A stretch of 64,000 bases of DNA from assembly GCA_958296055.1 (NCBI GenBank), contig CATQHS010000001.1, forward strand, positions 3,010,277-3,074,276, in the 5' to 3' direction. The stretch's first letter is position 1. Each line of letters begins with the position of its first letter. Shown piece by piece: positions 42,843-50,562 of the stretch. The translations under genes and the position numbers were made by a program. This stretch comes from an uncultured Acidimicrobiales bacterium (GTDB lineage: Bacteria > Actinomycetota > Acidimicrobiia > Acidimicrobiales > Aldehydirespiratoraceae). The notes beneath the pieces are model-generated. The model was not told the origin of the DNA. It ran no database searches and was given only the letters and a program-made list of their open reading frames with translations.

Positions 42843-42965
42843 GTGTCGCCGGCGGCTGTGAGGCTGCGGCTTTGCGAGGCTGCGAGGGGGAGGCTTTTTT
42901 GGCGGCGGCTGCGGAGGCTGCGGAGGGGGAGACCTGCCGAGACTGCGAGGGGCTGCAAAGCTGAC
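42843..42965. repeat. Purine-rich imperfect repeats in a divergent gap
   Basis: The gap between the lipoprotein and GMC genes is built of repeated GAGGCTGCG / GGCGGCTG units, including GAGGCTGCGAGGGGGAG and GAGGCTGCGGAGGGGGAG about 30 bases apart, with a short T run (TTTTTT) between. It probably includes both promoters, but I cannot point to convincing boxes. The repeats may be slippage products. Confidence 0.55.
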
Positions 42966-42974
42966 GAGAGAGAC

Positions 42975-44657
42975 ATGAGAGACGGATACGACTACGTGAT
43001 CGTGGGCGGGGGGTCGGCCGGGTGCGTCCTGGCCAACCGGCTGAGCGGCGACGGGTCCGCCTCGGTGCTGGTGCTTGAGGCCGGCCGGCGGGACTGGAAA
43101 TGGGACGTGTACATCCACATGCCGGCCGCGCTCTCGTTTCCGATCGGCAACCGCTTCTATGACTGGCGGTACGCCTCCGAGCCCGAGCCCCACATGGGGG
43201 GCCGGCGCATCCACCATGCCCGGGGCAAGGTGCTGGGCGGTTCGTCGAGCATCAACGGGATGATCTTCCAGCGCGGCAACCCCTTGGACTACGAGCGATG
43301 GGCCGGCGATCCGGGCATGGACCGCTGGGACTACGCCCATTGCCTGCCCTACTTCAAGCGGATGGAACGCTGCCTGGCCCCCGACGACGGCCCCCGGTAC
43401 CGGGGCGACCGCGGTCCGCTGGTGCTGGAGCGGGGCCCGGCGGCCGGCCCGCTGTTCGAGGCCTTCCTGGAGGCGGCGGTCCAGGCCGGTCACACCCTCA
43501 CCAGCGACGTCAACGGCTACCGGCAGGAGGGCTTCGCCGCCTTCGACCGCAACGTGCACCGGGGGCGACGGCTGAGCGCGGCCCGGGCTTACCTCCACCC
43601 GGTGCTGGACCGGCCCAACCTCCATTTGTCCACCCGCACTTTCGTGGACCGCATCCTCTTCGAGGGCCGGCGGGCGACCGGGGTGATGTGCCGGCGGGGC
43701 GGCCGGACCCGAACAGTGGGGGCCGGCGAGGTGATCCTGTGCGGGGGCGCGGTCAACTCCCCCCAGTTGTTGCAGTTGTCGGGAGTGGGGCCGCCGTCGC
43801 TGCTGGAGCGCCACGGGATAGAGGTGGTGTCCGGCCTAAACGGGGTGGGCCGCAACCTGCAGGACCACCTGGAGGTCTACGTCCAGCACGCCTGCACCCG
43901 GCCGGTCTCGATGCAGCCACAACTCGCCCGCTGGCGCCGGCCCTGGATCGGGCTGCAGTGGCTGCGGCGCCGGGGGCCGGGCGCCACCAACCACTTCGAG
44001 GCCGGCGGGTTCATCCGCAGCAACGACGGCGTGACCTACCCCAACCTGATGATCCACTTCCTGCCCCTCGCCGTCCGCTACGACGGCACCGCTCCGACCG
44101 GCGGACACGGGTTCCAGGTTCACGTCGGGCCCATGTACAGCGACGCCCGGGGGTCGGTGGAGATCAAGTCGGCCGATCCCCGGGCCAAGCCGGCTCTGCG
44201 GTTCAACTACCTGTCCACCGACCAAGACCGGCGGGAGTGGGTGGAGGCCGTCGGCTGCGTTAGGCGGATCCTGGCCCAGCGGGCGCTGGCCCCCTTCGAC
44301 GGCGGCGAGATCTCACCAGGCCCCGGCGTCGCCACCGCCGAGGAGATCCTCGAATGGGTCCGCGGCGACGCCGAGACCGCTCTGCACCCCTCGTGCACGG
44401 CCCGGATGGGCACCGGCGAGGGCGCGGTGCTCGACCCCGACTCGCTGAGGGTGCACGGAACCGACGGCCTGCGGGTGGTGGACGCCTCGTCCATGCCCTA
44501 CATAACCAACGCCAACATCTACGCGCCGGTGATGATGCTGGCCGAGAAGGCGGCCGACCTCATACGGGGCGACACCCCGCTGCCCCCCGATAGCGTCGAC
44601 TTCCACCGCACCCCCACCGCCAATCAGGTATCTGACTATGGTCATGACCATGGCTAG
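42975..44657 (+). CDS. GMC-family oxidoreductase (choline dehydrogenase-like)
   Basis: A protein of 560 residues, normal for the family. The FAD-binding Rossmann motif is at the start ([19 protein letters not shown]), the first GMC signature near 80-100 ([19 protein letters not shown]), the second near 255 ([16 protein letters not shown]), and the catalytic His region near 475 ([10 protein letters not shown]) with [19 protein letters not shown] at the end. It oxidises an alcohol to aldehyde with FAD; choline is one family substrate but is not proven here, because no betaine-aldehyde dehydrogenase or transporter is adjacent. ATG 42975 gives the normal N-terminus. Its 3' end overlaps no confirmed gene. 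Confidence 0.92.
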   Translation: MRDGYDYVIVGGGSAGCVLANRLSGDGSASVLVLEAGRRDWKWDVYIHMPAALSFPIGNRFYDWRYASEPEPHMGGRRIHHARGKVLGGSSSINGMIFQRGNPLDYERWAGDPGMDRWDYAHCLPYFKRMERCLAPDDGPRYRGDRGPLVLERGPAAGPLFEAFLEAAVQAGHTLTSDVNGYRQEGFAAFDRNVHRGRRLSAARAYLHPVLDRPNLHLSTRTFVDRILFEGRRATGVMCRRGGRTRTVGAGEVILCGGAVNSPQLLQLSGVGPPSLLERHGIEVVSGLNGVGRNLQDHLEVYVQHACTRPVSMQPQLARWRRPWIGLQWLRRRGPGATNHFEAGGFIRSNDGVTYPNLMIHFLPLAVRYDGTAPTGGHGFQVHVGPMYSDARGSVEIKSADPRAKPALRFNYLSTDQDRREWVEAVGCVRRILAQRALAPFDGGEISPGPGVATAEEILEWVRGDAETALHPSCTARMGTGEGAVLDPDSLRVHGTDGLRVVDASSMPYITNANIYAPVMMLAEKAADLIRGDTPLPPDSVDFHRTPTANQVSDYGHDHG

Positions 44658-44673
44658 GCAGAAGGAGCGAGGC

Positions 44674-44943
44674 ATGGCGACCGACGACGGGCCTAGGACC
44701 ATCAAGGCGTCCGAGTTCAAAGCCAAGTGCTTGAAGCTCATGGACGAGGTAGCCGACAGTGGAAGGGAGATCGTCATCACCAAGAACGGTCGTCCCGTCT
44801 CGCGGTTGGTGCCTTACCGAAAGGCGCCGAAGGTGCCGTTCGACCGCGATCGGGACATTATTCGGATATACGGAGACATTGTTTCTCCTATGCCCGCCGA
44901 GTGGTTCGACGATCCCGAGGACTCCGAGGGGGCATTCCTCTGA
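44674..44943 (+). CDS. Phd/YefM-type antitoxin
   Basis: A protein of 89 residues: IKASEFKAKCLKLMDEVADS followed by REIVITKNGRPVSRLVPY is the standard Phd/YefM DNA-binding fold. The acidic C-terminal tail (about 55-89) would cover the toxin. It neutralises the PIN-domain toxin encoded next and likely represses the operon. I prefer the ATG at 44674, which follows AAGGAGCGAG; an earlier ATG at 44638 lies inside the GMC gene end. The stop codon overlaps the toxin start region. Confidence 0.9.
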   Translation: MATDDGPRTIKASEFKAKCLKLMDEVADSGREIVITKNGRPVSRLVPYRKAPKVPFDRDRDIIRIYGDIVSPMPAEWFDDPEDSEGAFL

Positions 44944-45338
44944 TACTGCTCGACACCCATGTCCTCTTATGGTCGCTGTTCAACAGACGCAGGCTCGGCA
45001 AGCAGGCTTACCGGGTCATTGAGAGGGCTTGGGCTGCGGGGGACGCCGCCGTATCCGCGATCACGTTCTGGGAAGTGGCAATGCTGCACGCCAAGGGAAG
45101 GCTTGCCCTGCTGAGAGACATGAGTTCTTGGCGCGGGAGCCTGTTTGATGAGAATCTCGTCGAGGTTCCCGTCGATGGCGAGATCGGCATTCGCGCCGCC
45201 GGACTTTCCGGCCTTGAAGGCGACCCGGCTGACCGCCTCATCGTCGCCACCGCACTGGGGGGCTTTCGGCTGGTTACCGCCGACCGGAAGATGCTCGACT
45301 GGCCGGGGCCGGTGAGCCGGTTGGACGCCACTCGGTGA
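44940..45338 (+). CDS. vapC: VapC-like PIN-domain toxin ribonuclease
   Basis: A protein of about 132 residues. PIN-domain acidic residues are visible: LLDTHVLLW at the start, SAITFWEVAML near 40 (Glu), and GDPADRLIVATAL with VTADRKML near 95-115. Such toxins are Mg-dependent endoribonucleases, often cutting tRNA. No ATG, GTG or TTG precedes LLDTH in frame close enough. The likely start is CTG at 44940, overlapping the antitoxin TGA in CTGA, so translation probably depends on coupling to the antitoxin. Both genes form a standard type II pair. Confidence 0.9.
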   Translation: MILLDTHVLLWSLFNRRRLGKQAYRVIERAWAAGDAAVSAITFWEVAMLHAKGRLALLRDMSSWRGSLFDENLVEVPVDGEIGIRAAGLSGLEGDPADRLIVATALGGFRLVTADRKMLDWPGPVSRLDATR

Positions 45339-45381
45339 CCGGACGCCCCCGAGCGCCCGAGCCCCCCGGGGGTGCCGACCG

Positions 45382-46674
45382 GTGACCGAGCCCGATTTCC
45401 TGCGCTTCGACACGCTGAGCCTGCACGCGGGCCAGCAGCCCGACCCGGCCACCGGGGCCCGGGCCGTGCCCATCCACTTCACCACCTCCTACGTCTTCGA
45501 CGACGCCGATCACGCCGGCGGGCTGTTCAACCTGGAGATCCCCGGCCACATCTACTCCCGGATCTCCAACCCCACCGTGGCCGTCTTCGAGGAGCGCATG
45601 GCCGCCCTCGAGGGCGGGGTCGGGGCGGTGGCCACCGCCAGCGGGCAGGCGGCCCTTTTCCTGGCCGTGGCCACTCTCACCGGCGCCGGGGGCCACATCG
45701 TGGCCGGCCGCAACCTCTACGGCGGCAGCCACAACCTGTTGAACCTGACCCTGCCCCGGTTCGGGATCACCGCCACCTTCGTGGACCAGAGCCGCCCCGA
45801 GAACTTCGCCGCGGCCGTCACCGAGAACACCCGGATCGTGTTCGCCGAGACGCTGGGCAACCCCGGCATCGAGGTGCTCGACATAGCCGCGGTGGCCGAG
45901 GTGGCCCACGCCCGGTCGCTGCCGCTGATGGTGGACTCCACCTTCGCCACCCCGTATCTGATCCGCCCCTTCGAGCACGGGGCCGACATCGTGATCCACT
46001 CGGCCACCAAGTTCCTCGGCGGCCACGGCGTGGCCATCGGCGGGGTGGTGGTGGACGGCGGCCGCTTCGACTGGGACGCCTCCGGCCTGTTCCCCACCCT
46101 CACCGAGCCCTACGCCGGCTACCACGGCATCGGCTTCACCGACGAGTTCGGCCCGGCCGCCTTCGCCGCTCGGGCCCGGGTGGAGGGGCTGCGCGACTTC
46201 GGCGCCTGCATGAGCCCGGCCAACGCCTTCCAGATCCTCCAGGGCGTCGAGACCCTGCCGGTGCGGATGCCGCGTCACGTGGCCAACACCGAAGCGGTGG
46301 TGAAGGCGCTGCTGGCCAACGAGGCGGTGACCTGGGTCCGCCACCCTTCCGCGCCGGACCACCCCGATCACGAACTGGCCCGCCGGCTCTATCCCCGGGG
46401 GACGGGCGCGGTGCTGAGCTTCGGGATCGCAGGCGGGCGGGCCGCCGGGGAGAAGTTCATCGGCGCGGTGAAGCTGGCGTCGCACCTGGCCAACGTGGGC
46501 GACGCCAAGACCCTGGTCATCCACCCGGCCAGCACCACCCACCGGCAGATGCCGGCGGCGGATTTGGCCGCGGCCGGGGTGGGCGAGGACTTGGTGCGCC
46601 TGTCGGTGGGCCTCGAAGACCCCCGAGACCTGATCGAGGACCTCGAACAGGCCCTCAAGGCTTCGCAGCGGTAG
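45382..46674 (+). CDS. metY: O-acetylhomoserine sulfhydrylase-type enzyme
   Basis: A protein of 430 residues, the usual length of MetY, a PLP enzyme of the Cys/Met metabolism family that makes homocysteine from O-acetylhomoserine and sulfide. It has TLSLHAGQQPDPATGARAVP near the start, SRISNPTVAVFEERMAALEGG near 60, ATASGQAALF near 85, NLYGGSHNLLN, VDSTFATPYL near 185, and the PLP lysine in HSATKFLGGHG near 210. The end (HPASTTHRQM and DLIEDLEQAL) is also family-typical. The GTG start is 43 bases after vapC. No metX is visible in the window. Confidence 0.95.
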   Translation: MTEPDFLRFDTLSLHAGQQPDPATGARAVPIHFTTSYVFDDADHAGGLFNLEIPGHIYSRISNPTVAVFEERMAALEGGVGAVATASGQAALFLAVATLTGAGGHIVAGRNLYGGSHNLLNLTLPRFGITATFVDQSRPENFAAAVTENTRIVFAETLGNPGIEVLDIAAVAEVAHARSLPLMVDSTFATPYLIRPFEHGADIVIHSATKFLGGHGVAIGGVVVDGGRFDWDASGLFPTLTEPYAGYHGIGFTDEFGPAAFAARARVEGLRDFGACMSPANAFQILQGVETLPVRMPRHVANTEAVVKALLANEAVTWVRHPSAPDHPDHELARRLYPRGTGAVLSFGIAGGRAAGEKFIGAVKLASHLANVGDAKTLVIHPASTTHRQMPAADLAAAGVGEDLVRLSVGLEDPRDLIEDLEQALKASQR

Positions 46675-46686
46675 GGACGGACGGGA

Positions 46687-46758
46687 CCGGGGGCGGGCGT
46701 GGAGAGGCTTGAGCAGCGGCGCCGGGCCGGTGGCCGAGGCCGGGGGCGGGCGTGGAGA
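46687..46758. repeat. 19-base direct repeat around a translation start
   Basis: CCGGGGGCGGGCGTGGAGA occurs at 46687-46705 and again at 46740-46758. Both copies contain a GTG; only the second (46752) opens the hydrolase frame. The 53-base period puts the first GTG out of frame, so it is a duplicated start region and not an N-terminal extension. Confidence 0.75.
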
Positions 46759-47555
46759 AGCTGATCGCCGGGCACCGGGTCCGTTACACCGACGGCGGCC
46801 GGGACCACGACGGCGACGAGCCGGGGGTGGTGCTGGTCCACGGCGCCGGCGGCGACCGCACCGTGTGGCAGATGCAGACCCGGTGGCTGGCCCACCACGG
46901 GTATCGGGCCGCGGCGGTGGACCTGCCCGGCCACGGCGGCAGCGACGGCCCGCCGCTGGACACCGTTGAGACCATGGGGGAGTGGCTGGCCGACGCGGCC
47001 GAGGCCCTGGGGCTGGCGCCGGCCCACCTGGTGGGCCACTCGATGGGCTCCTTCGTTGTGCTGGAGGCCGCGGCCCGCCGCCCCGGCACGGTCCGCTCGG
47101 CGGTGATGCTGGGCACGGCTGGGGCCATGCCGGTGCACCCCGCCCTGCAGGCCGCGGCCGACGCCGGCGACCTCCGGGCCGCCCGCATGATCGCCTCTTG
47201 GGGCGTCGGCAGCCGGGCTCACGTGGGCGGCCACGCCGTCCCGGGCATGTGGCTGATCGGCGGGACCGTCTCGCTGCTGGACCGCGCCCCGCCGGGCACG
47301 CTGGCCGCCGACCTGGCCGCCTGCGGCCGGTACCGGGGGGCGGTGGCAGCGGCGGCTCGGGTGAGCTGCCCGGTCACGGTGGTGCTGGGCCGAGAGGACC
47401 GGATGACCCCCAACCGGGCCGCAGCCGAGCTGATCGAGGCCTTAGACGACGCCAATGTGGTGTACCTGGACCGGGTCGGGCACTTCCTCCAGACCGAGAG
47501 CCCCATTGAGGTCCGCCGGGTTATCGCCGCGGCTCTGACCGCCGCCGGGCCCTGA
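46752..47555 (+). CDS. Alpha/beta hydrolase
   Basis: A protein of 267 residues with the alpha/beta-hydrolase fold: oxyanion region VLVHGAGGDRTVW near 27, VDLPGHGGSD near 56, nucleophile elbow GHSMGS near 96, acid in LGREDRMTP near 215, and His in DRVGHFLQTE near 240. The Ser-Asp-His triad is complete. It may be an esterase, lactonase or C-C hydrolase; the substrate cannot be told. It starts (GTG) 77 bases after metY on the same strand. The similarity to homoserine O-acetyltransferase is only that of the shared fold: it is too short and lacks the acetyltransferase motif. Confidence 0.88.
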   Translation: MEKLIAGHRVRYTDGGRDHDGDEPGVVLVHGAGGDRTVWQMQTRWLAHHGYRAAAVDLPGHGGSDGPPLDTVETMGEWLADAAEALGLAPAHLVGHSMGSFVVLEAAARRPGTVRSAVMLGTAGAMPVHPALQAAADAGDLRAARMIASWGVGSRAHVGGHAVPGMWLIGGTVSLLDRAPPGTLAADLAACGRYRGAVAAAARVSCPVTVVLGREDRMTPNRAAAELIEALDDANVVYLDRVGHFLQTESPIEVRRVIAAALTAAGP

Positions 47556-47571
47556 CCCCCGGCGGGGTCCC

Positions 47572-48201
47572 ATGGCCGCCGAGCCGCCTTCCCTCGGGCC
47601 CGACGGCGTTTCGGCTGCCCGCGACTCCGGGATCGATGTTTCTGTGACCGGGGACTTCTCCGGGCTCGACCTCGACGGGATCGACCGGTTGGTGGTGCTC
47701 GGCGACTACTGGGCCGCCCCTGGTGCCGAGCCGACCCGCACCGAGGTGGGCGAGCTGGTCCATCGGGCCAAGGACTCAAGCGACGGGGCCGCGGCCGCCG
47801 AGTTGGGCCGGCGCCTGGCCCGCCGGTTGGACCTTTTGAGCACCGGGCCAGCGCCGTTGGTGGCCGGCGTCCCGTCCCACCCGGCCCCGGCTTTGGATCT
47901 CCCGGCCGTTCTGGCCGCGGCTTTGGCCGCCGCCGGGATCGGCGACCACCGTCCCGACCTGCTAGTTCGCCGCCGCCAAACTCAGAAGCTGCGCGACATG
48001 GGTGCCGACGCCGACCGGCGCCTCGACGCGGTGGCCGCGGCCGGCTACGAGGTGACCGAGCCGGTGGCCGGCCGAGCCGTGGTGCTGGTCGACGATGTGA
48101 TCCTCACCGGTGCCACCCTCCGGTTCATTGCGGCCCAGCTCCGGGCCGCCGGAGCCGGGTCAGTGACGGCCGCGGCCGCAGCCCGAACCCGCCGCCGCTG
48201 A
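47572..48201 (+). CDS. ComF-like phosphoribosyltransferase-domain protein
   Basis: A protein of 209 residues. The C-terminal part has the PRPP-binding signature VVLVDDVILTGATLRF near 165-180, and RRRQTQKLRDMGADADRR near 135, where ComF-family proteins have the conserved QxxL region. The N-terminal Cys-rich zinc finger of ComF is lacking; residues 1-60 are unlike it. It may work in DNA uptake or nucleotide salvage, or may be a degenerate paralogue. It follows the hydrolase after 16 bases. Low-complexity Ala/Arg at the very end is a GC-bias effect. Confidence 0.7.
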   Translation: MAAEPPSLGPDGVSAARDSGIDVSVTGDFSGLDLDGIDRLVVLGDYWAAPGAEPTRTEVGELVHRAKDSSDGAAAAELGRRLARRLDLLSTGPAPLVAGVPSHPAPALDLPAVLAAALAAAGIGDHRPDLLVRRRQTQKLRDMGADADRRLDAVAAAGYEVTEPVAGRAVVLVDDVILTGATLRFIAAQLRAAGAGSVTAAAAARTRRR

Positions 48202-48296
48202 CCCGCCGCTCTCCCATTGAGTTCCACGACGATAAATCGAACCGGGTTTACTCCCCCGGCCAGGGATTCGTTCGGCGGCGGTACCATGGCGGCCCC

Positions 48297-48371
48297 GCGC
48301 CGGTGCCCGAGTGGACCAAGGGGACGGCCTGCAAAGCCGTAAAGCCGCGGGTTCAAATCCCGCCCGGCGCT
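48297..48371 (+). tRNA. tRNA-Cys (GCA)
   Basis: A complete cloverleaf: acceptor arms GCGCCGG (48297-48303) and CCGGCGC (48364-48370), D stem CCC/GGG, anticodon stem ACGGC/GCCGT enclosing CTGCAAA with anticodon GCA at 48331-48333, and T stem GCGGG/CCCGC with loop TTCAAAT. The discriminator base is T. CCA is not encoded. Confidence 0.95.
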
Positions 48372-48465
48372 CGATCCCAGGAGGCTGCCCCGGTCGCCGC
48401 CCGCGGCCTGTGCCCGCCGAATCGGTTTGATCCTCGGTGCGGGCTGGTACCATCGCGAGGTCTCG

Positions 48466-48543
48466 GGGCCGTTAGCTCAGCCTGGTTAGAGCGCCTGCTC
48501 GACACGCAGGAGGTCAGAGGTTCAAATCCCCTACGGCCCACCA
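48466..48543 (+). tRNA. tRNA-Val (GAC), with unusual loop base
   Basis: Acceptor arms GGGCCGT (48466-48472) and ACGGCCC (48533-48539), discriminator A, and an encoded CCA (48541-48543). The anticodon stem is CCTGC/GCAGG around TCGACAC, giving anticodon GAC at 48501-48503. The base before the anticodon (48500) is C where almost all tRNAs have U33. The T stem has one mismatch (A48518 opposite C48530). Its mature function is likely but not certain. hicA begins about 50 bases after it. Confidence 0.85.
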
Positions 48544-48594
48544 ACCCAACCAAGGAGGAAATGTGTATTTGTCTATAGGGAAAGGTAAGAGTTT

Positions 48595-48789
48595 ATGCCA
48601 AAAGTTAGGGAAGCCATCAAATTAATAGAAAAAGATGGCTGGCGTTTGAAAGGAACAAAGGGCAGTCATGGACATTATGTGCATCCAGAGAGACCAGGAA
48701 AGGTGACTATAGCGGGTAAACCGAGTCAGGATCTCGCACCTGGTACGTACAATAGTATTTTGAAGCAGGCTGGGATCAAAGAAGACTAA
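48595..48789 (+). CDS. hicA: HicA mRNA interferase toxin
   Basis: A protein of 64 residues, the usual length. Typical features are KVREAIKLIEKDGWRLKGTK followed by the active-site His in GSHGHYVHP near 30, then GKVTIAGKPSQDLAPGTYNS. HicA folds like a double-stranded-RNA-binding domain and cuts mRNA. The gene is markedly AT-rich compared with its neighbours and lies directly downstream of tRNA-Val, so it probably arrived by horizontal transfer. HicB follows after 23 bases. ATG 48595 gives the full family N-terminus. Confidence 0.93.
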   Translation: MPKVREAIKLIEKDGWRLKGTKGSHGHYVHPERPGKVTIAGKPSQDLAPGTYNSILKQAGIKED

Positions 48790-48812
48790 GGCAGCTAATT
48801 TAAGGCTACTTT

Positions 48813-49022
48813 ATGATGCGGTATGCAGTAGTTATTGAGAGAACTGGTAATGGCTATTCGGCGTATGTGCCGGACATACCGGGCTGTATTGCGGCGGCGG
48901 ACACACTGGCCGAGACTGAGGATTTGATCCGAGAGGCTGTCACCTTCCATCTCCAGATGCTCCGTGAGGATGGCGACCCGATTCCCCAGCCGCAGGCCAA
49001 GGCCGTCTTGGTGGAGGTGTAA
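48813..49022 (+). CDS. hicB: HicB antitoxin
   Basis: A protein of 69 residues, the short HicB form: RYAVVIERTGNGYSAYVPDIPGC near 3-25 and ADTLAETEDLIREAVTFHLQML near 29-50. It has the RNase-H-like partial fold that binds HicA but no C-terminal DNA-binding domain, so autoregulation would need another factor. Codon use shifts to GC-rich in its second half, unlike hicA. It forms an operon with hicA in the toxin-first order usual for this system. Confidence 0.92.
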   Translation: MMRYAVVIERTGNGYSAYVPDIPGCIAAADTLAETEDLIREAVTFHLQMLREDGDPIPQPQAKAVLVEV

Positions 49023-49106
49023 CTTCGACTATGCGGCCTCGTGCCGCAGCGGGGGACCGGAGTCGCTGGGATCGGTCGCCGCACCGGCCCGGCTAGCGTG
49101 GCGGCG

Positions 49107-49487
49107 ATGGGCGGGGGCGGCGACCAGAGGCTGGCGGAGTACCGGGCCAGCATCGACAACATCGACGCCGCCCTCGTGTTGCTGCTGGCCGAGCGGTTCA
49201 AGATCACCGAGCAGGTCGGCGCCCATAAGGCCGCGGCCGGTCTGCCCCCGGCCGACCCCGACCGGGAGGCGGCCCAGGTCGCCCGGCTGAGAGAGCTGGC
49301 CCGAGCGGCTGACCTGGACCCGGACTTCAGCGAGAAGTTCCTGCGGTTCGTGGTCAGCGAGGTCATCCGCCACCACGAGTCCAGCGCCGGCGGTGCCGGC
49401 CCCGAATTTGGCGCCGGTGCCGACCCCGCACTCGCCGGTGCCGCCGACCCCGAACTCGGCGGCGAGCCAGGCGGCGGGCGGGGGTAG
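49107..49487 (+). CDS. Chorismate mutase, AroQ type
   Basis: A protein of 126 residues. The AroQ helical fold is seen in LAEYRASIDNIDAALVLLLAERF (N-terminal helix with the Asp/Arg of the active site), TEQVGAHKAAAGLPPADPDRE near 40, and the closing helix SEKFLRFVVSEVIRHHE near 72-90. It converts chorismate to prephenate for Phe/Tyr synthesis. The last 35 residues are Gly/Ala/Pro-rich low complexity. I chose ATG 49107; the frame is open further upstream but without family similarity. The stop codon lies 5 bases before the next gene. Confidence 0.88.
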   Translation: MGGGGDQRLAEYRASIDNIDAALVLLLAERFKITEQVGAHKAAAGLPPADPDREAAQVARLRELARAADLDPDFSEKFLRFVVSEVIRHHESSAGGAGPEFGAGADPALAGAADPELGGEPGGGRG

Positions 49488-49492
49488 CGGCG

Positions 49493-50473
49493 ATGCGGGC
49501 CGTGGTCATCACCGAGAAGGGCGGGCCCGAGGTGCTGGCGGTGCGGGCGGTGCCCGACCCGGTGCCCGGGCCCGAAGAAGTGCTGGTCGCCGTCGTCTCC
49601 ACCGCGGTGAACCGGGCCGACCTGCTGCAGCGCAAGGGCCTCTACCCCGGCCCGCCCATGGCGCAGGAGATCCCGGGCCTGGAGTTCGCGGGCCGGGTGG
49701 CCGCGGTCGGGGAGCGGGTGCGGGAGCGGTCCCCGGGCGACCCGGTGATGGGCATCACCAACGGCGGCGGGTACGCCTCGATGATCGCCGTCCACGAGCG
49801 CCAGGTGATGGTTGTGCCCGAAGCCCTCCCGCTGGAGGCGGCCGGAGGGTTTCCCGAGGTGTTCACCACCGCCTGGGACGCCTTGGTCCGCCAGGGCGGG
49901 CTCACCTCGGGCCGGTGGGCGCTGGTTCACGCCGGAGCGTCGGGCGTGGGCACCGCCGCCATCCAGATCGCCAAAGCCATAGGGGCCCGGATCGCGGTCA
50001 CCGCCTCGGCTGCCAAGCACCGGGTGTGCCGGGACCTGGGCGCCGACGCGGTGATCGACTACGCGGCCGAGGACTTCGTCGAGGCGGTCGCCGACGCCAC
50101 CGGCGGGGCCGGGGCGGACGTGGTGCTCGACGTGATCGGGGCCGAGTACCTGGCCCGCAACGTGGCCTGCCTGCGCACCGGCGGCCGCATCCTCCAAGTG
50201 GGGGTGATGGCCGGGGGCGCCCGCCCGTTCAATCCCGCCGTCCTGATGGCCCGGCGGGCCGCCCTCATCGGCACCACGCTGCGGGCCCGGCCCCTAGAGG
50301 AGAAGATCGCCGTCACCCGGGAGATGGCCGCCCAGTTGCTGCCCCACGTGGCGGCCGGGGTCATGGCCCCGGTGATCGACAGCCGCTACCCGCTCCACGA
50401 CGCGGCCTCGGCCCACCGGCGCATGGAGGCCAACCTCAACGCCGGCAAGATAATCCTCGACGTCGCCGCCTGA
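49493..50473 (+). CDS. NAD(P)H:quinone oxidoreductase, PIG3-like
   Basis: A protein of 326 residues of the zinc-free medium-chain dehydrogenase group. Features: MRAVVITEKGGPEVLAVR at the start, NRADLLQRKGLYP near 43, GLEFAGRVAAVGE near 62, HAGASGVGTAAIQIAK near 143 (NADPH-binding), VDYAAEDF-like region near 190, and ASAHRRMEANLNAGKIIL at the end. PIG3/TP53I3-type members reduce quinones. It starts 5 bases after the chorismate mutase gene and is convergent with citrate synthase. Confidence 0.92.
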   Translation: MRAVVITEKGGPEVLAVRAVPDPVPGPEEVLVAVVSTAVNRADLLQRKGLYPGPPMAQEIPGLEFAGRVAAVGERVRERSPGDPVMGITNGGGYASMIAVHERQVMVVPEALPLEAAGGFPEVFTTAWDALVRQGGLTSGRWALVHAGASGVGTAAIQIAKAIGARIAVTASAAKHRVCRDLGADAVIDYAAEDFVEAVADATGGAGADVVLDVIGAEYLARNVACLRTGGRILQVGVMAGGARPFNPAVLMARRAALIGTTLRARPLEEKIAVTREMAAQLLPHVAAGVMAPVIDSRYPLHDAASAHRRMEANLNAGKIILDVAA

Positions 50474-50562
50474 GCCGCCGCCGCCCCGAGGCGCCTGAGC
50501 CGGGCGAATACCGCAGGCTGCCTGAGCCGCCGGTGCCCGAGGAGCCCCGCCCCGCCGGGCTG

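Noticed and set aside
42843-42965. Coding extension of the GMC oxidoreductase upstream of 42975
   Set aside because: The extra sequence translates to Arg/Leu-rich repeats. The FAD-binding motif begins right after the ATG at 42975, the normal N-terminus of the family.
46752-47555. Homoserine O-acetyltransferase (metX) next to metY
   Set aside because: The protein is about 100 residues too short and lacks the MetX-specific region; it has only the general alpha/beta-hydrolase triad.
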